Below the pieces are notes generated by a model. The model saw nothing but the letters and a program-made list of their open reading frames with translations. It was not told the origin of the DNA and did no database searches. This document shows, in pieces, positions 1 to 8,441 of a DNA stretch of 64,000 nt. The stretch comes from Mesocricetibacter intestinalis. GTDB lineage: Bacteria > Pseudomonadota > Gammaproteobacteria > Enterobacterales > Pasteurellaceae. Each line of letters starts with the position of its first letter. Position 1 is the first letter of the stretch. Location of the stretch: the NCBI RefSeq assembly GCF_004363295.1, contig NZ_SNYQ01000004.1, positions 62,001 to 126,000 of the forward strand, in the 5' to 3' direction. The translations under genes and the position numbers were made by a program.

Positions 1-188
1 ATAATCATCACCGCAATAAAGAAAAATCTTTTATTCGCGACATATAACAAATAATACAAAATATAAGTACTTAGCACCGCATAATAAATACTTTTTTCCG
101 GCGAAGTAACTACGGTGAGAAAGGAAAACCACAGTAACCACAGATAGAAAAAGCGCTGCGCTAAATAGCGATAGAATCGTTTTAACAT
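1..188 (-). CDS. Membrane protein, N-terminal fragment (cut by window edge)
   Basis: An open frame runs from an ATG at 188 leftwards out of the window, giving 62 codons without a stop. The peptide begins MLKRFYRYLAQRFFYLWLLW and contains at least two hydrophobic, aromatic-rich stretches separated by a short polar turn (around VTSPEKS), as in the N-terminal membrane part of inner-membrane enzymes. I cannot identify the family; membrane-anchored phosphoethanolamine transferases and sulfatase-like proteins can start this way, but that is a guess. No convincing Shine-Dalgarno precedes the ATG. It is separated from the tad locus by a terminator-like hairpin, so it is probably a separate unit. Confidence 0.5.
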   Translation of the reverse strand, partial: MLKRFYRYLAQRFFYLWLLWFSFLTVVTSPEKSIYYAVLSTYILYYLLYVANKRFFFIAVMI

Positions 189-208
189 AGTATTAAAGGA
201 GATAGCGG

Positions 209-245
209 CAAAAAACTTTCCCGAAAATAACCGCTCTTCGGGAAA
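209..245 (-). terminator. Rho-independent terminator of the tad operon
   Basis: Read on the minus strand just after the tadG stop, TTTCCCGA (238-245) pairs with TCGGGAAA (217-224) around a 13-nt loop and is followed by a run of six T (211-216 region). This is the expected end of the long tad transcript. Confidence 0.6.
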
Positions 246-266
246 GGATCTGCCGATGTTAAGGCA

Positions 267-1853
267 TTAACGTCTACTGAATTTCGGTTTTTTATTCAGG
301 GAATGGCCCACTTCTTCTTCCAGACCGATAATACGGCGGAAAGCGTCCAATAATTCTTTCTCATTATCGGCACGGTAATAATGTTTACCGACACATTGTA
401 GCCAAGCATCTCTCTGTCGGCCTTCCGGCGGATAACCGAAGGCAACAAAGGCTACGCGACTGCGCCGTTGTGCATATTTAGGATCCTGTAAACTATCCAA
501 TTTTTTCTGGATTTTGCTACACATTCCGCCTTCAATCAATTTAGGGGTAATGGAAAGCTCACCATAATCTTTAGTTGCACTTGCATTTAGCTCATCTTTT
601 CCATCCGATAGAATCAATAAAATCCGCTGCGTATTGGTTTTTAATTCGCTAGGCTGCGCCTTAGGATCAGTATTCACATCCATTAAATAATTCGCCCCCA
701 CCAAAATACCGGAACTGGCTAAAGTAGCCCCATTCACACTTAAAGAGGAAAATGTATTTTTTAATGAATTTAAATCCTTTTGACCGTACCAATACCTAGT
801 GGTAGCTCGATTATCGTTGAATAGACATCTATCGCCTTTCGGAATACTGAGCGGATAGCTAATCGTTTTACCTGAAAATTTATCAATATTTTCTATGGTT
901 GCCCGATAATCAATACTTTTTTCAAGCAGATAAGGACCATATTGTCCGGCAGCCGAAGAACGCGCATACTCTCGCAAATCACTGTCCGCAACATTGCCGG
1001 GACGTTTACTTCTCGGCAAAAGCAGATAAGGCAAATCGCAGTAACTAGAACTATCCTGCTGTGCGCCAAAAGCAAAAGCGGTAAAACCTATTCGGTTATA
1101 AGGGCTAATCGCTCTGCCTTCTCTTTCCGCTTTTTTCTCATCCAGTAAATCATCACTTAAATTTCTAACCACCGATTTCAGAATATCTATTTTTGATTTA
1201 CCATCTTTTCCGCCATTAACATTAAATCTCATAGAACCGGTAAAGTCCGATACCAGCATTAAGTCCAGAGGCGCCACATCATCGCGATTTTTCTGGGCAT
1301 AAATAGCGCCGGAAGAAATTTTATTGGTTTTTTCAAAAGATAAAGGGGCATCTTTTAAATAGAGCCAGGAAGGACGATCGAAACTCCCCGCAACCTCACA
1401 GGCAACGGATCTTCCTTCGGTACCGTCATTACGGAGAACAAAGTCGCATTGATACTGATAATCGTCCTTCACCTTGCTATTACCCGGGCGATAGGTATTG
1501 CCCAAATAATAAACCCGCGTTATACCGGCGATTAACTCTTTATTACGTTTATCCTGCCGTTCGCTAAGATTCAACTTTCTATTCGGATCACTCTGGCGTT
1601 TGATATCGCTGTGTTCCTTGGTTTCTCGATTGGCGTTATTTTCCGCCACCAATGCTAAGGCCGCCTGCTCCATACCCTGTACAAAGCGAGCTTTATCCAA
1701 TAGCAGACCGGAACCGTCCACAGCAAGGGCGACCAAGCCTATTAATACAAAGCCGAGCAGCCCCATCAATACGGTATAAACCCCTCGCTCATTTTTGTAG
1801 AATTGCCGCCAGGCACGGTAGCATGCGGCGGTGAAATAAAATCCTTTTTTCAT
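267..1853 (-). CDS. tadG: TadG, Tad pilus assembly protein with VWA-like domain
   Basis: Last gene of the tad locus. The N-terminus (MKKGFYFTAA) leads into a pseudopilin-like segment with a single hydrophobic helix (roughly residues 28-55, GVYTVLMGLLGFVLIGLVAL), as in TadE/TadG proteins. The long periplasmic part contains a von Willebrand A-type fold with a MIDAS-like DFTGS motif (LMLVSDFTGSMRF) and a later LILSDGKDE strand. TadG is needed for Flp pilus biogenesis in Aggregatibacter; its exact role is not settled. I chose the ATG at 1853 over a TTG ten codons upstream because AAGGA lies at proper distance before the ATG. About 528 aa; 19 nt separate it from tadF. A terminator follows. Confidence 0.9.
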   Translation of the reverse strand: MKKGFYFTAACYRAWRQFYKNERGVYTVLMGLLGFVLIGLVALAVDGSGLLLDKARFVQGMEQAALALVAENNANRETKEHSDIKRQSDPNRKLNLSERQDKRNKELIAGITRVYYLGNTYRPGNSKVKDDYQYQCDFVLRNDGTEGRSVACEVAGSFDRPSWLYLKDAPLSFEKTNKISSGAIYAQKNRDDVAPLDLMLVSDFTGSMRFNVNGGKDGKSKIDILKSVVRNLSDDLLDEKKAEREGRAISPYNRIGFTAFAFGAQQDSSSYCDLPYLLLPRSKRPGNVADSDLREYARSSAAGQYGPYLLEKSIDYRATIENIDKFSGKTISYPLSIPKGDRCLFNDNRATTRYWYGQKDLNSLKNTFSSLSVNGATLASSGILVGANYLMDVNTDPKAQPSELKTNTQRILLILSDGKDELNASATKDYGELSITPKLIEGGMCSKIQKKLDSLQDPKYAQRRSRVAFVAFGYPPEGRQRDAWLQCVGKHYYRADNEKELLDAFRRIIGLEEEVGHSLNKKPKFSRR

Positions 1854-1872
1854 TTGATATTCCTTTACTAGA

Positions 1873-2481
1873 TTAACGGGCAACCGCTAAAGAGCTGGAA
1901 CGCAGCACACCCTTTAACTTAGAAGCGTCTTTTAACAATAATGCCCGGAATAAACCGCTGCCTGTTTCGGTACAAAGGGTAACCTGATAGAGCGGTATCT
2001 TACGTTCGCCGTTAATTTCCGAGCGCGGCGACAGATTTTCCAGCCTATTAAGCGGATTCGCCGGCCGACATTTACTGTCATCAGTACCTATCCGGGTATA
2101 AAGGGGCCGAGGCTGTCGCCCCGGGCGCACATCGGTAAACGTCAGTTGTTCCAGCACAATCATCACATCGCTGTTACTATCATTATTCAGCATCTTACCC
2201 GCCAATCTGCGAAAGGTGATAAAATCGCTGTTATTCAGGGGATCATTGGCGGAAATCGCTTCATCTCCCTCATATAGCTGCTGGCGCTCGCGCAATACGT
2301 TCACTAAAGAATAAGAGGCGTTATCCAACTTACCCAGCGTAGAACGCACAAATACCAAATCCGCCATAAAGGCAAAGATAACGGCCAATATAATCAGCAT
2401 AAATACAAATTCGATAGTTACCGAACCCTGTCTATGCCGTAAAAAACAATTAATTTTGGTATTGAAACTGCGATCTTTCAT
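1873..2481 (-). CDS. tadF: TadF, Tad locus pseudopilin-like protein
   Basis: A 202-aa protein with a short basic leader, the motif RQG-SVTIEF and one hydrophobic helix (about residues 23-42), the layout of a type IVb pseudopilin processed by TadV after the glycine. The rest is a hydrophilic periplasmic domain with four Cys (ECR/CRP-like pair and TLCTET region) but no motif I recognise. In Aggregatibacter TadE and TadF are processed pseudopilins required for Flp fibril formation. Its ATG lies 32 nt inside the end of tadE, so the two are translationally coupled. Assignment as TadF rests on position between tadE and tadG and on the pseudopilin motif. Confidence 0.88.
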   Translation of the reverse strand: MKDRSFNTKINCFLRHRQGSVTIEFVFMLIILAVIFAFMADLVFVRSTLGKLDNASYSLVNVLRERQQLYEGDEAISANDPLNNSDFITFRRLAGKMLNNDSNSDVMIVLEQLTFTDVRPGRQPRPLYTRIGTDDSKCRPANPLNRLENLSPRSEINGERKIPLYQVTLCTETGSGLFRALLLKDASKLKGVLRSSSLAVAR

Positions 2482-2998
2482 ATTCTTGTACCATAACGAT
2501 TTTTCTTTCCAGCAGATGATTTGTCCAGCTTCTCGGCAAAAACGGCAGCGGAATCAAGGGGCTATAACCATATTCCAGGGTGTAGAGCGCCAAACTGGCA
2601 TTACGCCCGCTCGGCGGAACCTGTTGTCCCTTAACAATGCGCGGCTGCCTGAAGTTTTCATTGGCTAAATCCGCCACCGTATCCGCATACTTAACATCAA
2701 CCTTCAGGCTGTTACGCTTTTCACCCAATAGAGCGATGGTGCCGTTTTCCAAATTTCTACGCTGTTCAAGTAATGTTTTTTCAAATAAGGCGGCATAATC
2801 ATTATTCGGCGCCCGCTGGTTTTTCACCATGCGGACGCTTTCGGTTACGGCCAAATCCCAATAGGCGGAAATTACCGCAAACCGACTTAATTCGAAAATA
2901 ATAAACACCACGGTAAAAAAGATTCCGATCGTTAGGGTAAATTCTACGGTCGAAACGCCTTGCGGCTGCCTCAGCATTTGTTTCAGGCTTTTTATCAT
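2450..2998 (-). CDS. tadE: TadE, Tad locus pseudopilin
   Basis: The protein starts MIKSLKQMLRQPQG and continues VSTVEFTLTIGIFF, a G-X4-E prepilin-peptidase motif followed by one transmembrane helix; the remaining ~150 residues are periplasmic. TadE-type pseudopilins are cleaved by TadV and assist assembly of the Flp pilus. Two starts are possible: a GTG at 3031 that overlaps the tadD stop by 8 nt, and the ATG at 2998 with a weak AGAG upstream. I prefer the ATG because it leaves a leader of usual length. The 3' end overlaps tadF by 32 nt. Confidence 0.88.
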   Translation of the reverse strand: MIKSLKQMLRQPQGVSTVEFTLTIGIFFTVVFIIFELSRFAVISAYWDLAVTESVRMVKNQRAPNNDYAALFEKTLLEQRRNLENGTIALLGEKRNSLKVDVKYADTVADLANENFRQPRIVKGQQVPPSGRNASLALYTLEYGYSPLIPLPFLPRSWTNHLLERKIVMVQEYERSQFQYQN

Positions 2999-3023
2999 AG
3001 CTAAACTCTGGTTGTTAATTGAG

Positions 3024-3776
3024 TTATTCACCTATAGGTAAGATGCGTTCCGCCTGTTTTAAGGAGGCGATCAGATCTTCCGGAGAAGTATTTAAACGTT
3101 CCTTGCGGATAATATCTAAAGCATAGTCGGTATCGTTATTCTTCACCAAGGCGAAAACCAGGTTATGAATTAAACGCGGATCCTTAACCCCGTTTAGATA
3201 TTGCGGTAATAAGATTTCCGTGGCATTACGGTAATCGCCGTTAATAATACTCAGCATGGCAAGATTATTAATGGCGGTAACATCATCAATAAATAATTCT
3301 CTTGCTTTGATAATGTCATCTTTAGCATTTGCCAAGCGTCCCACTTGAGCAAAAGAAATACCGCGTAAATTATAGATTTCGCCGTTTTTCGGATATTTAC
3401 CGATTAAACCGTTAGCGGCGGAAATAGCTTTATCATATTCCTGCAGTTGAATCAGGTTTCTGACTTGTAACACCCCGGCTTTTTCTTCCAAGGGATTCTG
3501 TGCCGTTAATAACGGCGACAAATACAGCAGGGAAGATTTATTATCCCCTTTCTTATAATAGCTGCTGGCTAATTTATAACGGGTAAGGGGTTCATCATTG
3601 GCTTTTAACGCATCACGGTATAAGGAAACCAAACCGCCGTAATTTCTGGTGCTTTCATACAGCTTTTCTTTCGCACTAAAACTATCTTGTGTCGGCGCTT
3701 TACCTAAGCCGGAACAGGCGGATAATGAAATAATAAAACCCAGAAATAAAACTTTTTTAACTGATTTAGAAAACAT
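3024..3776 (-). CDS. tadD: TadD, TPR lipoprotein of the Tad apparatus
   Basis: 250 aa with a lipoprotein signal (hydrophobic core then LSAC, lipidated Cys about residue 21). The mature part is helical with tetratricopeptide-type repeats (for example a segment with NLRGISFAQVGRLANAKDDI). TadD is an outer-membrane-directed lipoprotein that probably helps secretin assembly or stability, similar to PilF/PilW pilotins; that role is from the family, not seen here. Starts with ATG inside the end of tadC (11-nt overlap) and ends at or just inside the start region of tadE. Confidence 0.9.
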   Translation of the reverse strand: MFSKSVKKVLFLGFIISLSACSGLGKAPTQDSFSAKEKLYESTRNYGGLVSLYRDALKANDEPLTRYKLASSYYKKGDNKSSLLYLSPLLTAQNPLEEKAGVLQVRNLIQLQEYDKAISAANGLIGKYPKNGEIYNLRGISFAQVGRLANAKDDIIKARELFIDDVTAINNLAMLSIINGDYRNATEILLPQYLNGVKDPRLIHNLVFALVKNNDTDYALDIIRKERLNTSPEDLIASLKQAERILPIGE

Positions 3777-4623
3777 GTGGAAAGACCCTCATTGCACCTG
3801 GTGCTAAAATTAAAATAACGATTGGGAACATAATAAAGACAATTAAAGGAATACTCATTTTGGCGGCGAGCGTTCCTAATTTCTCTTCAATGGCCAATAA
3901 CTGCAATTCACGGATATCCGCAGATAGCTGAGTTAATTGCCCATAAATAGAAGAACCGAAATTCAGACTCTGCTGCAATACGGTACAAAACATACGGACT
4001 TCTTTGGTCGGCAAAGAAATCGCCAGATCCTGTAATGCGGCACTAAGACCGATAATTTCGGATTTGCGGATAATACGCATCATTACATAAGACAGATCGG
4101 GATTTAGGGTTTCAAAGTCAGCGGCTACGCGTTTCAGCGCCGCATCAATACTCAACCCGGTTTGTACGCAAACTGCAACCAGATCCACAAACCCCGGCAA
4201 ATCCACCATAATTTTTTTGATTTTTCTCTTTAAAATGGTACCTGTGGATATACCCGGAATAAGAAAAACCGCAATAAAAATTATCGAACCGATCATAACC
4301 AATGTAATAAAATCGTCATTACGGTTAAATAAATAATAAATACCCAACAGTAAAAATATTAACAACATTTTTAACTTAAAATTCTTATCCAGAATACCTA
4401 AGGTTTTAAGTAGCGGATTATTATTTACCAGTAATAATTCCAGTTCCGCCTGTTGTTTATTCTTACTTTGCTGAATATCTCTGCTGTTTTTTTCTTTCGG
4501 TCGTTCGCCGTTCAGAAACTCTTTATTTTTTTCCAGTTTCTTTTTGGCCGAAAGTGCGGCGGTTAAAATCAGAATTCCGGATAAAATCACCGCAATATAG
4601 AATATAAATAAATTCCAGGTCAT
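3766..4623 (-). CDS. tadC: TadC, inner-membrane platform protein
   Basis: About 285 aa, a GspF/T2SSF-type integral membrane protein: an N-terminal helix, a central membrane pair near residues 85-125, a cytoplasmic T2SSF domain (VDLVAVCVQTGLSIDAALKR) and C-terminal hydrophobic segments. With TadB it forms the cytoplasmic-membrane platform on which TadA acts. The ATG at 4623 is preferred over the GTG at 4644 because GAGGAA sits 7 nt upstream and because ATGA here overlaps the tadB stop, the coupling also used by tadA-tadB and rcpA-rcpB. Confidence 0.92.
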   Translation of the reverse strand: MTWNLFIFYIAVILSGILILTAALSAKKKLEKNKEFLNGERPKEKNSRDIQQSKNKQQAELELLLVNNNPLLKTLGILDKNFKLKMLLIFLLLGIYYLFNRNDDFITLVMIGSIIFIAVFLIPGISTGTILKRKIKKIMVDLPGFVDLVAVCVQTGLSIDAALKRVAADFETLNPDLSYVMMRIIRKSEIIGLSAALQDLAISLPTKEVRMFCTVLQQSLNFGSSIYGQLTQLSADIRELQLLAIEEKLGTLAAKMSIPLIVFIMFPIVILILAPGAMRVFPHVF

Positions 4624-5507
4624 GTGGATTTCCTCATTAACCACCAGATAATTAACATGCCTAAAATTTCACTGCCGAGTACGTAATAAAGAATAATGCG
4701 TCCGTTCGGATCATTAATAACGTAATCGAAATTCTCCGGCATGGTAAATTTCATTATGATAGAAAAGATTAGCGGGAAGGCACCGACAATCATGGCGGAT
4801 ATACGGGCTTCCGAGGTCATCGCTTTCTTTTTCTTATCCATTTTCTTACTGTCGGCGATTACCCGACCTAAACGGGTAATAACTTCACGTACCTGTCCGC
4901 CCTTATCCAAATTTATGCGGATAATGGTGATAAAGAAATAGAACTCTTTGTAGGGATAACGGCTATAGCTGTCTTCAAATACCGAATGAGGTTCTTCACC
5001 AATGGCCAAACGGCGGTGAATATTTCTAAACTCTTCACCCAGTTGCCCGGTAATGTCCCGACCGCAATGCCCCAATGCCTGTAGCAAACCGGCACCGGAG
5101 GAAGTGGCCGAATTCAGAATCTGAATAACTTCGGGAAACTTATCTTCAAAGATTTTGCGGTTACGGCGTTGCCCTTTCTTCCAAATAAAAACCACAAAGA
5201 GCAACAGAAAGGCTGCTAAAAAGATCATCCGATCCAATTGGATAAATTCCTGGTTCAAAAAGAAGCATACAAAAAAGAGCATAATGCTGATCAGTATGTT
5301 TCTACCCAGATTCTTGTTATCCCCCGAAACAAAATAATAGCGCCAGAGTTTTAAACGAAATTTTATTCCGTTCCAGAACCCTGTCAGACCGCGGTTAAAG
5401 GCATCTTCACGCTGGTGAATTTTTTTACGCGTCGCAAAAAAATTACTCGCCGTATAAATAAGTAATAATACGCCGAAGCCGAAGATCAAATAGTAAAAGA
5501 GGGTCAT
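4620..5507 (-). CDS. tadB: TadB, inner-membrane platform protein
   Basis: 295 aa, GspF/T2SSF family. Hydrophobic helices lie at residues 1-22 and around 68-110, followed by the T2SSF cytoplasmic domain (FPEVIQILNSATSSGAGLLQAL) and two C-terminal membrane segments ending LGMLIIWWLMRKS. It partners TadC in the pilus platform. The start is clear: AGGAGG lies 4-5 nt before an ATG that overlaps the tadA stop as ATGA. Confidence 0.93.
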   Translation of the reverse strand: MTLFYYLIFGFGVLLLIYTASNFFATRKKIHQREDAFNRGLTGFWNGIKFRLKLWRYYFVSGDNKNLGRNILISIMLFFVCFFLNQEFIQLDRMIFLAAFLLLFVVFIWKKGQRRNRKIFEDKFPEVIQILNSATSSGAGLLQALGHCGRDITGQLGEEFRNIHRRLAIGEEPHSVFEDSYSRYPYKEFYFFITIIRINLDKGGQVREVITRLGRVIADSKKMDKKKKAMTSEARISAMIVGAFPLIFSIIMKFTMPENFDYVINDPNGRIILYYVLGSEILGMLIIWWLMRKST

Positions 5508-6784
5508 TCAACCTCCTCAAAAATACTCTGTAATTCTGAACTGAGATTAAAGATCTGAGCATTTCGGCTAACAGCGGAACGGTTCAATAAGCCGTGCGAC
5601 ATAAACTTACCGATAATGCGCCCTTCCATATCGCGATATTGGCTCGGCTGATAAGTAAAGATATCCTGCAATACCACCTGGCCGTTTTCCATACCCATTA
5701 ACTCGGTAATATTGGTTATCTTTCTGGAGCCGTCATTTAAGCGGGAAGCCTGTACGATAATATTAACCGCAGAGGCAATATTACGCCGTATGGCTTCCAG
5801 CGGTAACGATGCATTCGACATCATTACCATGCTTTCCAAACGGGCAATGGCATCGCGCGGACTGTTTGCGTGCAGCGTTGACATGGAGCCGTCATGCCCC
5901 GTATTCATGGCCTGCAGCATCTGAAAAGCTTCCGCACCACGACATTCCCCGACGATAATTCGCTCCGGTCGCATACGCAACGCATTGATTACCAAATCCT
6001 GCATGGTAACTTCGCCCGTATGTTCCACCCCGGCCAGACGGGTTTCCAGACGTACCACATGAGGCTGCTCCAAACGTAGCTCGGCGGTATCTTCCAGAGT
6101 AATTACCCGTTCCTGATGAGAAATATAATTGGACAGCGCATTTAATAAGGTGGTTTTACCCGAACCCGTTCCCCCGGACACAATAATATTGACTCTTGAT
6201 CTGGCCGCAATAATTAAAAAATTAGCCATCTCACGCGACATAGAACCGAAATCCACCAGTTCCTGCAGGGATTTTTTCGACTTACTGAATTTACGAATCG
6301 AAATGGAAGTTCCGTCCAGTGCGATAGGTTGTACCACCACATTCAGACGGCTGCCGTCCGGCAGTCGGGAATCCACCAGCGGTGAAGCATCGTCAATACG
6401 TCGACCGACTTTAGCCACCAGACGCTTGGCAATATCGGTCAACTGCTCATTGCTGATAAAGGTTTTATCGGTTTTCTCCAGAATACCGGCTCGTTCCACC
6501 CAGATATTATCGGGGCCGTTTACCAGAATATCGTTAACGCTTTCATCGTTCATCAACTCGCGTAACGGCCCGTAACCGTCGATTTCATCGGCGATCATCG
6601 ATGCCATAAAGTGTGCATCGACGGAAGTAATATAGATATTATTGGAACCGGAAACCTGATAAACGATTTGAACAAGCTCGTCAATCAGCTTATCCCTTTC
6701 ACTTTGAATCTTATCCAGTTTTTCTATATCCAGATTACTTAATAGCTCGTTTCTGAAAAAGATCTGTTGCTCTTTTGTTAACAT
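5504..6784 (-). CDS. tadA: TadA, Tad/Flp pilus secretion ATPase
   Basis: 426 aa, CpaF/VirB11-type hexameric ATPase that powers Flp pilus assembly at the inner membrane. Visible motifs: Walker A GGTGSGKTT at residues 204-212, the Asp/Glu-rich strand with LEDTAELRL, a Walker B-like RIIVGECRGAEA, and the His box GHDGSMSTLHAN. Length is typical. It ends in ATGA overlap with tadB and is preceded by tadZ with a 19-nt gap. The order tadZ-tadA-tadB-tadC is that of Aggregatibacter actinomycetemcomitans. Confidence 0.97.
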   Translation of the reverse strand: MLTKEQQIFFRNELLSNLDIEKLDKIQSERDKLIDELVQIVYQVSGSNNIYITSVDAHFMASMIADEIDGYGPLRELMNDESVNDILVNGPDNIWVERAGILEKTDKTFISNEQLTDIAKRLVAKVGRRIDDASPLVDSRLPDGSRLNVVVQPIALDGTSISIRKFSKSKKSLQELVDFGSMSREMANFLIIAARSRVNIIVSGGTGSGKTTLLNALSNYISHQERVITLEDTAELRLEQPHVVRLETRLAGVEHTGEVTMQDLVINALRMRPERIIVGECRGAEAFQMLQAMNTGHDGSMSTLHANSPRDAIARLESMVMMSNASLPLEAIRRNIASAVNIIVQASRLNDGSRKITNITELMGMENGQVVLQDIFTYQPSQYRDMEGRIIGKFMSHGLLNRSAVSRNAQIFNLSSELQSIFEEVE

Positions 6785-6803
6785 AGTGCTCGCTACCTAC
6801 TTA

Positions 6804-7925
6804 TTATTTAAATAAAGTACGGCTAATTGAAGAGAATAATCCTTTATTTTCACTACGTTTCGAAGTACGCGAAAGTACGCCGATCACCTTCATTGATAAA
6901 GTGTTTATTTCTTTTTGCCCGTTTCGGCCTAAATTCACTGAAATAACATCCTTGCTTTCAGTTTGTTTTAGGAAAGGAATCACCGCATCGACGGAGCAGC
7001 CCAACAACGCCTCGATATCCGCTTTCGCGATTAATTTGGATTTTTCCAGCGAAGTGTCGGAAACACAGATAAAGGTACGAATCGGCTTGCCCGTTGTATT
7101 GCGGATTCGTTCGCATTGTTCTAAGAACTGCTTGGCTACACGCAGTGAAGAAATACGACGATCGACCACTAAGATAAAACTATTGCTGTAGTCGAAAAAT
7201 TCGCCGAAATGATCCTTATCCACATTAAAAATCGGCTGATCATAGACGATAAAGTTATACTTATCCGTTACCGAACTTTCCAAACTTACGGGCTCGCCCT
7301 TAAACAAATCCAAATTCGGCATATATTCGACGATATCGCCTTGAATTTTTTTATCAAACAGCAGATCCAAATCCTGTGAACCCTTAGGACCCTGCGCCAA
7401 TAAAATAGGCACCTTTTTATTTAAGGCGATCTGATTGGCGATATGAGAAGAAATAAAGCTTGCGCCAATTCCGCCCTTACAGCCGAGAACGCATATTTTG
7501 ATGGTATGTCTGGTACGCGGGATATTAATCCCGGAAGAAATGATTTTCTCCACCATCTGTCTGAGCTGCGAATCCGAGTTGAAATATAAGATACCGTCAT
7601 TCAGCAACTTCTGCGCCATTGCGATGGAATCGCAGGTACCTACAATGCAGCACCACATATTTTGCGGCACAATGGCGTTCACCCGCTCGGAAACGACGGA
7701 AATCGCCGTTTCGTTTTTGATATCCGCAATAACTCCGACAGTTTCTTCCGCCGAAAACGAAATATTATCGTCAGATAAGAAATCCGCACTGATAATTTCG
7801 ATATTCTCTAAACCGCGCGTACGCAATAATTGCGCAATCTGCATCTGCAGATCTTCCCGGTCGGACAGGATAATAATCTTGCGTGCGCTATCCGTAATCG
7901 CACTTTCTTTATCAAGTAATAACAT
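6804..7925 (-). CDS. tadZ: TadZ, ParA/MinD-like localisation protein of the Tad system
   Basis: 373 aa. The N-terminal ~125 residues look like a receiver-like alpha/beta domain (KIIILSDREDLQMQIAQLL), the C-terminal part a ParA/MinD ATPase fold. The deviant Walker A reads K150-G-G-I-G-A-S156, so the second lysine position of canonical KGGxGK[ST] is alanine. TadZ proteins are known to place the pilus apparatus at a cell pole and to carry atypical ATP sites, so this is family-like rather than a defect. It sits between rcpB (24 nt away) and tadA. Confidence 0.93.
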   Translation of the reverse strand: MLLLDKESAITDSARKIIILSDREDLQMQIAQLLRTRGLENIEIISADFLSDDNISFSAEETVGVIADIKNETAISVVSERVNAIVPQNMWCCIVGTCDSIAMAQKLLNDGILYFNSDSQLRQMVEKIISSGINIPRTRHTIKICVLGCKGGIGASFISSHIANQIALNKKVPILLAQGPKGSQDLDLLFDKKIQGDIVEYMPNLDLFKGEPVSLESSVTDKYNFIVYDQPIFNVDKDHFGEFFDYSNSFILVVDRRISSLRVAKQFLEQCERIRNTTGKPIRTFICVSDTSLEKSKLIAKADIEALLGCSVDAVIPFLKQTESKDVISVNLGRNGQKEINTLSMKVIGVLSRTSKRSENKGLFSSISRTLFK

Positions 7926-7949
7926 AGCTAATCCGTGCCTGCTGTTTTA

Positions 7950-8441
7950 TTAATTTTTTAGCTGAATTCTGTAGTTATTTTTTGTCGCACAAGGATTATA
8001 ACTGTCAAAACTCATCATATCTTCCGCAGTATCAAAGCGACAATCTACAGTTCTTGCCCCGAAATGCTGCACTTCCACGAACAGCGGGTAAACCATCGCG
8101 CCTTTACCGGCATTGGCCACCATACGAATATTTTTTATTCCTTTGGCCGCCAGTGCGTTACGAACGCTTTCCGCATACAGTCTTTGTGCTTTATCCGCCC
8201 AGATAATCTTCACCTGTTTGGATTTATCCGACCCCATATCCCGTACCACATCACGCACGAGATTATGTAAACCAAGTTCGCTTCTTTCCTTCAACGCATA
8301 GCGATTCACCGATAAAAAATGCGGTGCGTCTTTACTCTGATAAGGTTGAACGATATTAATATCTTTCACCAGTTCGTCCATTGCGGCAAACGCAGGAACG
8401 GATAAAGCACTCAGGAGCCATAAGGCTAAAAATTTTCTCAT
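7950..8441 (-). CDS. rcpB: RcpB, outer-membrane-associated Tad protein
   Basis: 163 aa with a cleavable signal peptide (LWLLSALSVPAFAA) and a small mature domain that I would not recognise alone. In Pasteurellaceae tad loci the gene between rcpA and tadZ is rcpB, an outer-membrane protein thought to gate or stabilise the RcpA secretin channel. It starts in an ATGA overlap with rcpA, so the two are coupled. Identification is mainly from position plus signal peptide. Confidence 0.85.
   Translation of the reverse strand: MRKFLALWLLSALSVPAFAAMDELVKDINIVQPYQSKDAPHFLSVNRYALKERSELGLHNLVRDVVRDMGSDKSKQVKIIWADKAQRLYAESVRNALAAKGIKNIRMVANAGKGAMVYPLFVEVQHFGARTVDCRFDTAEDMMSFDSYNPCATKNNYRIQLKN

Noticed and set aside
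6129-6575. 148-codon plus-strand frame opposite tadA
   Set aside because: It lies wholly within tadA on the other strand, has no Shine-Dalgarno and no recognisable protein; tadA has all ATPase motifs.
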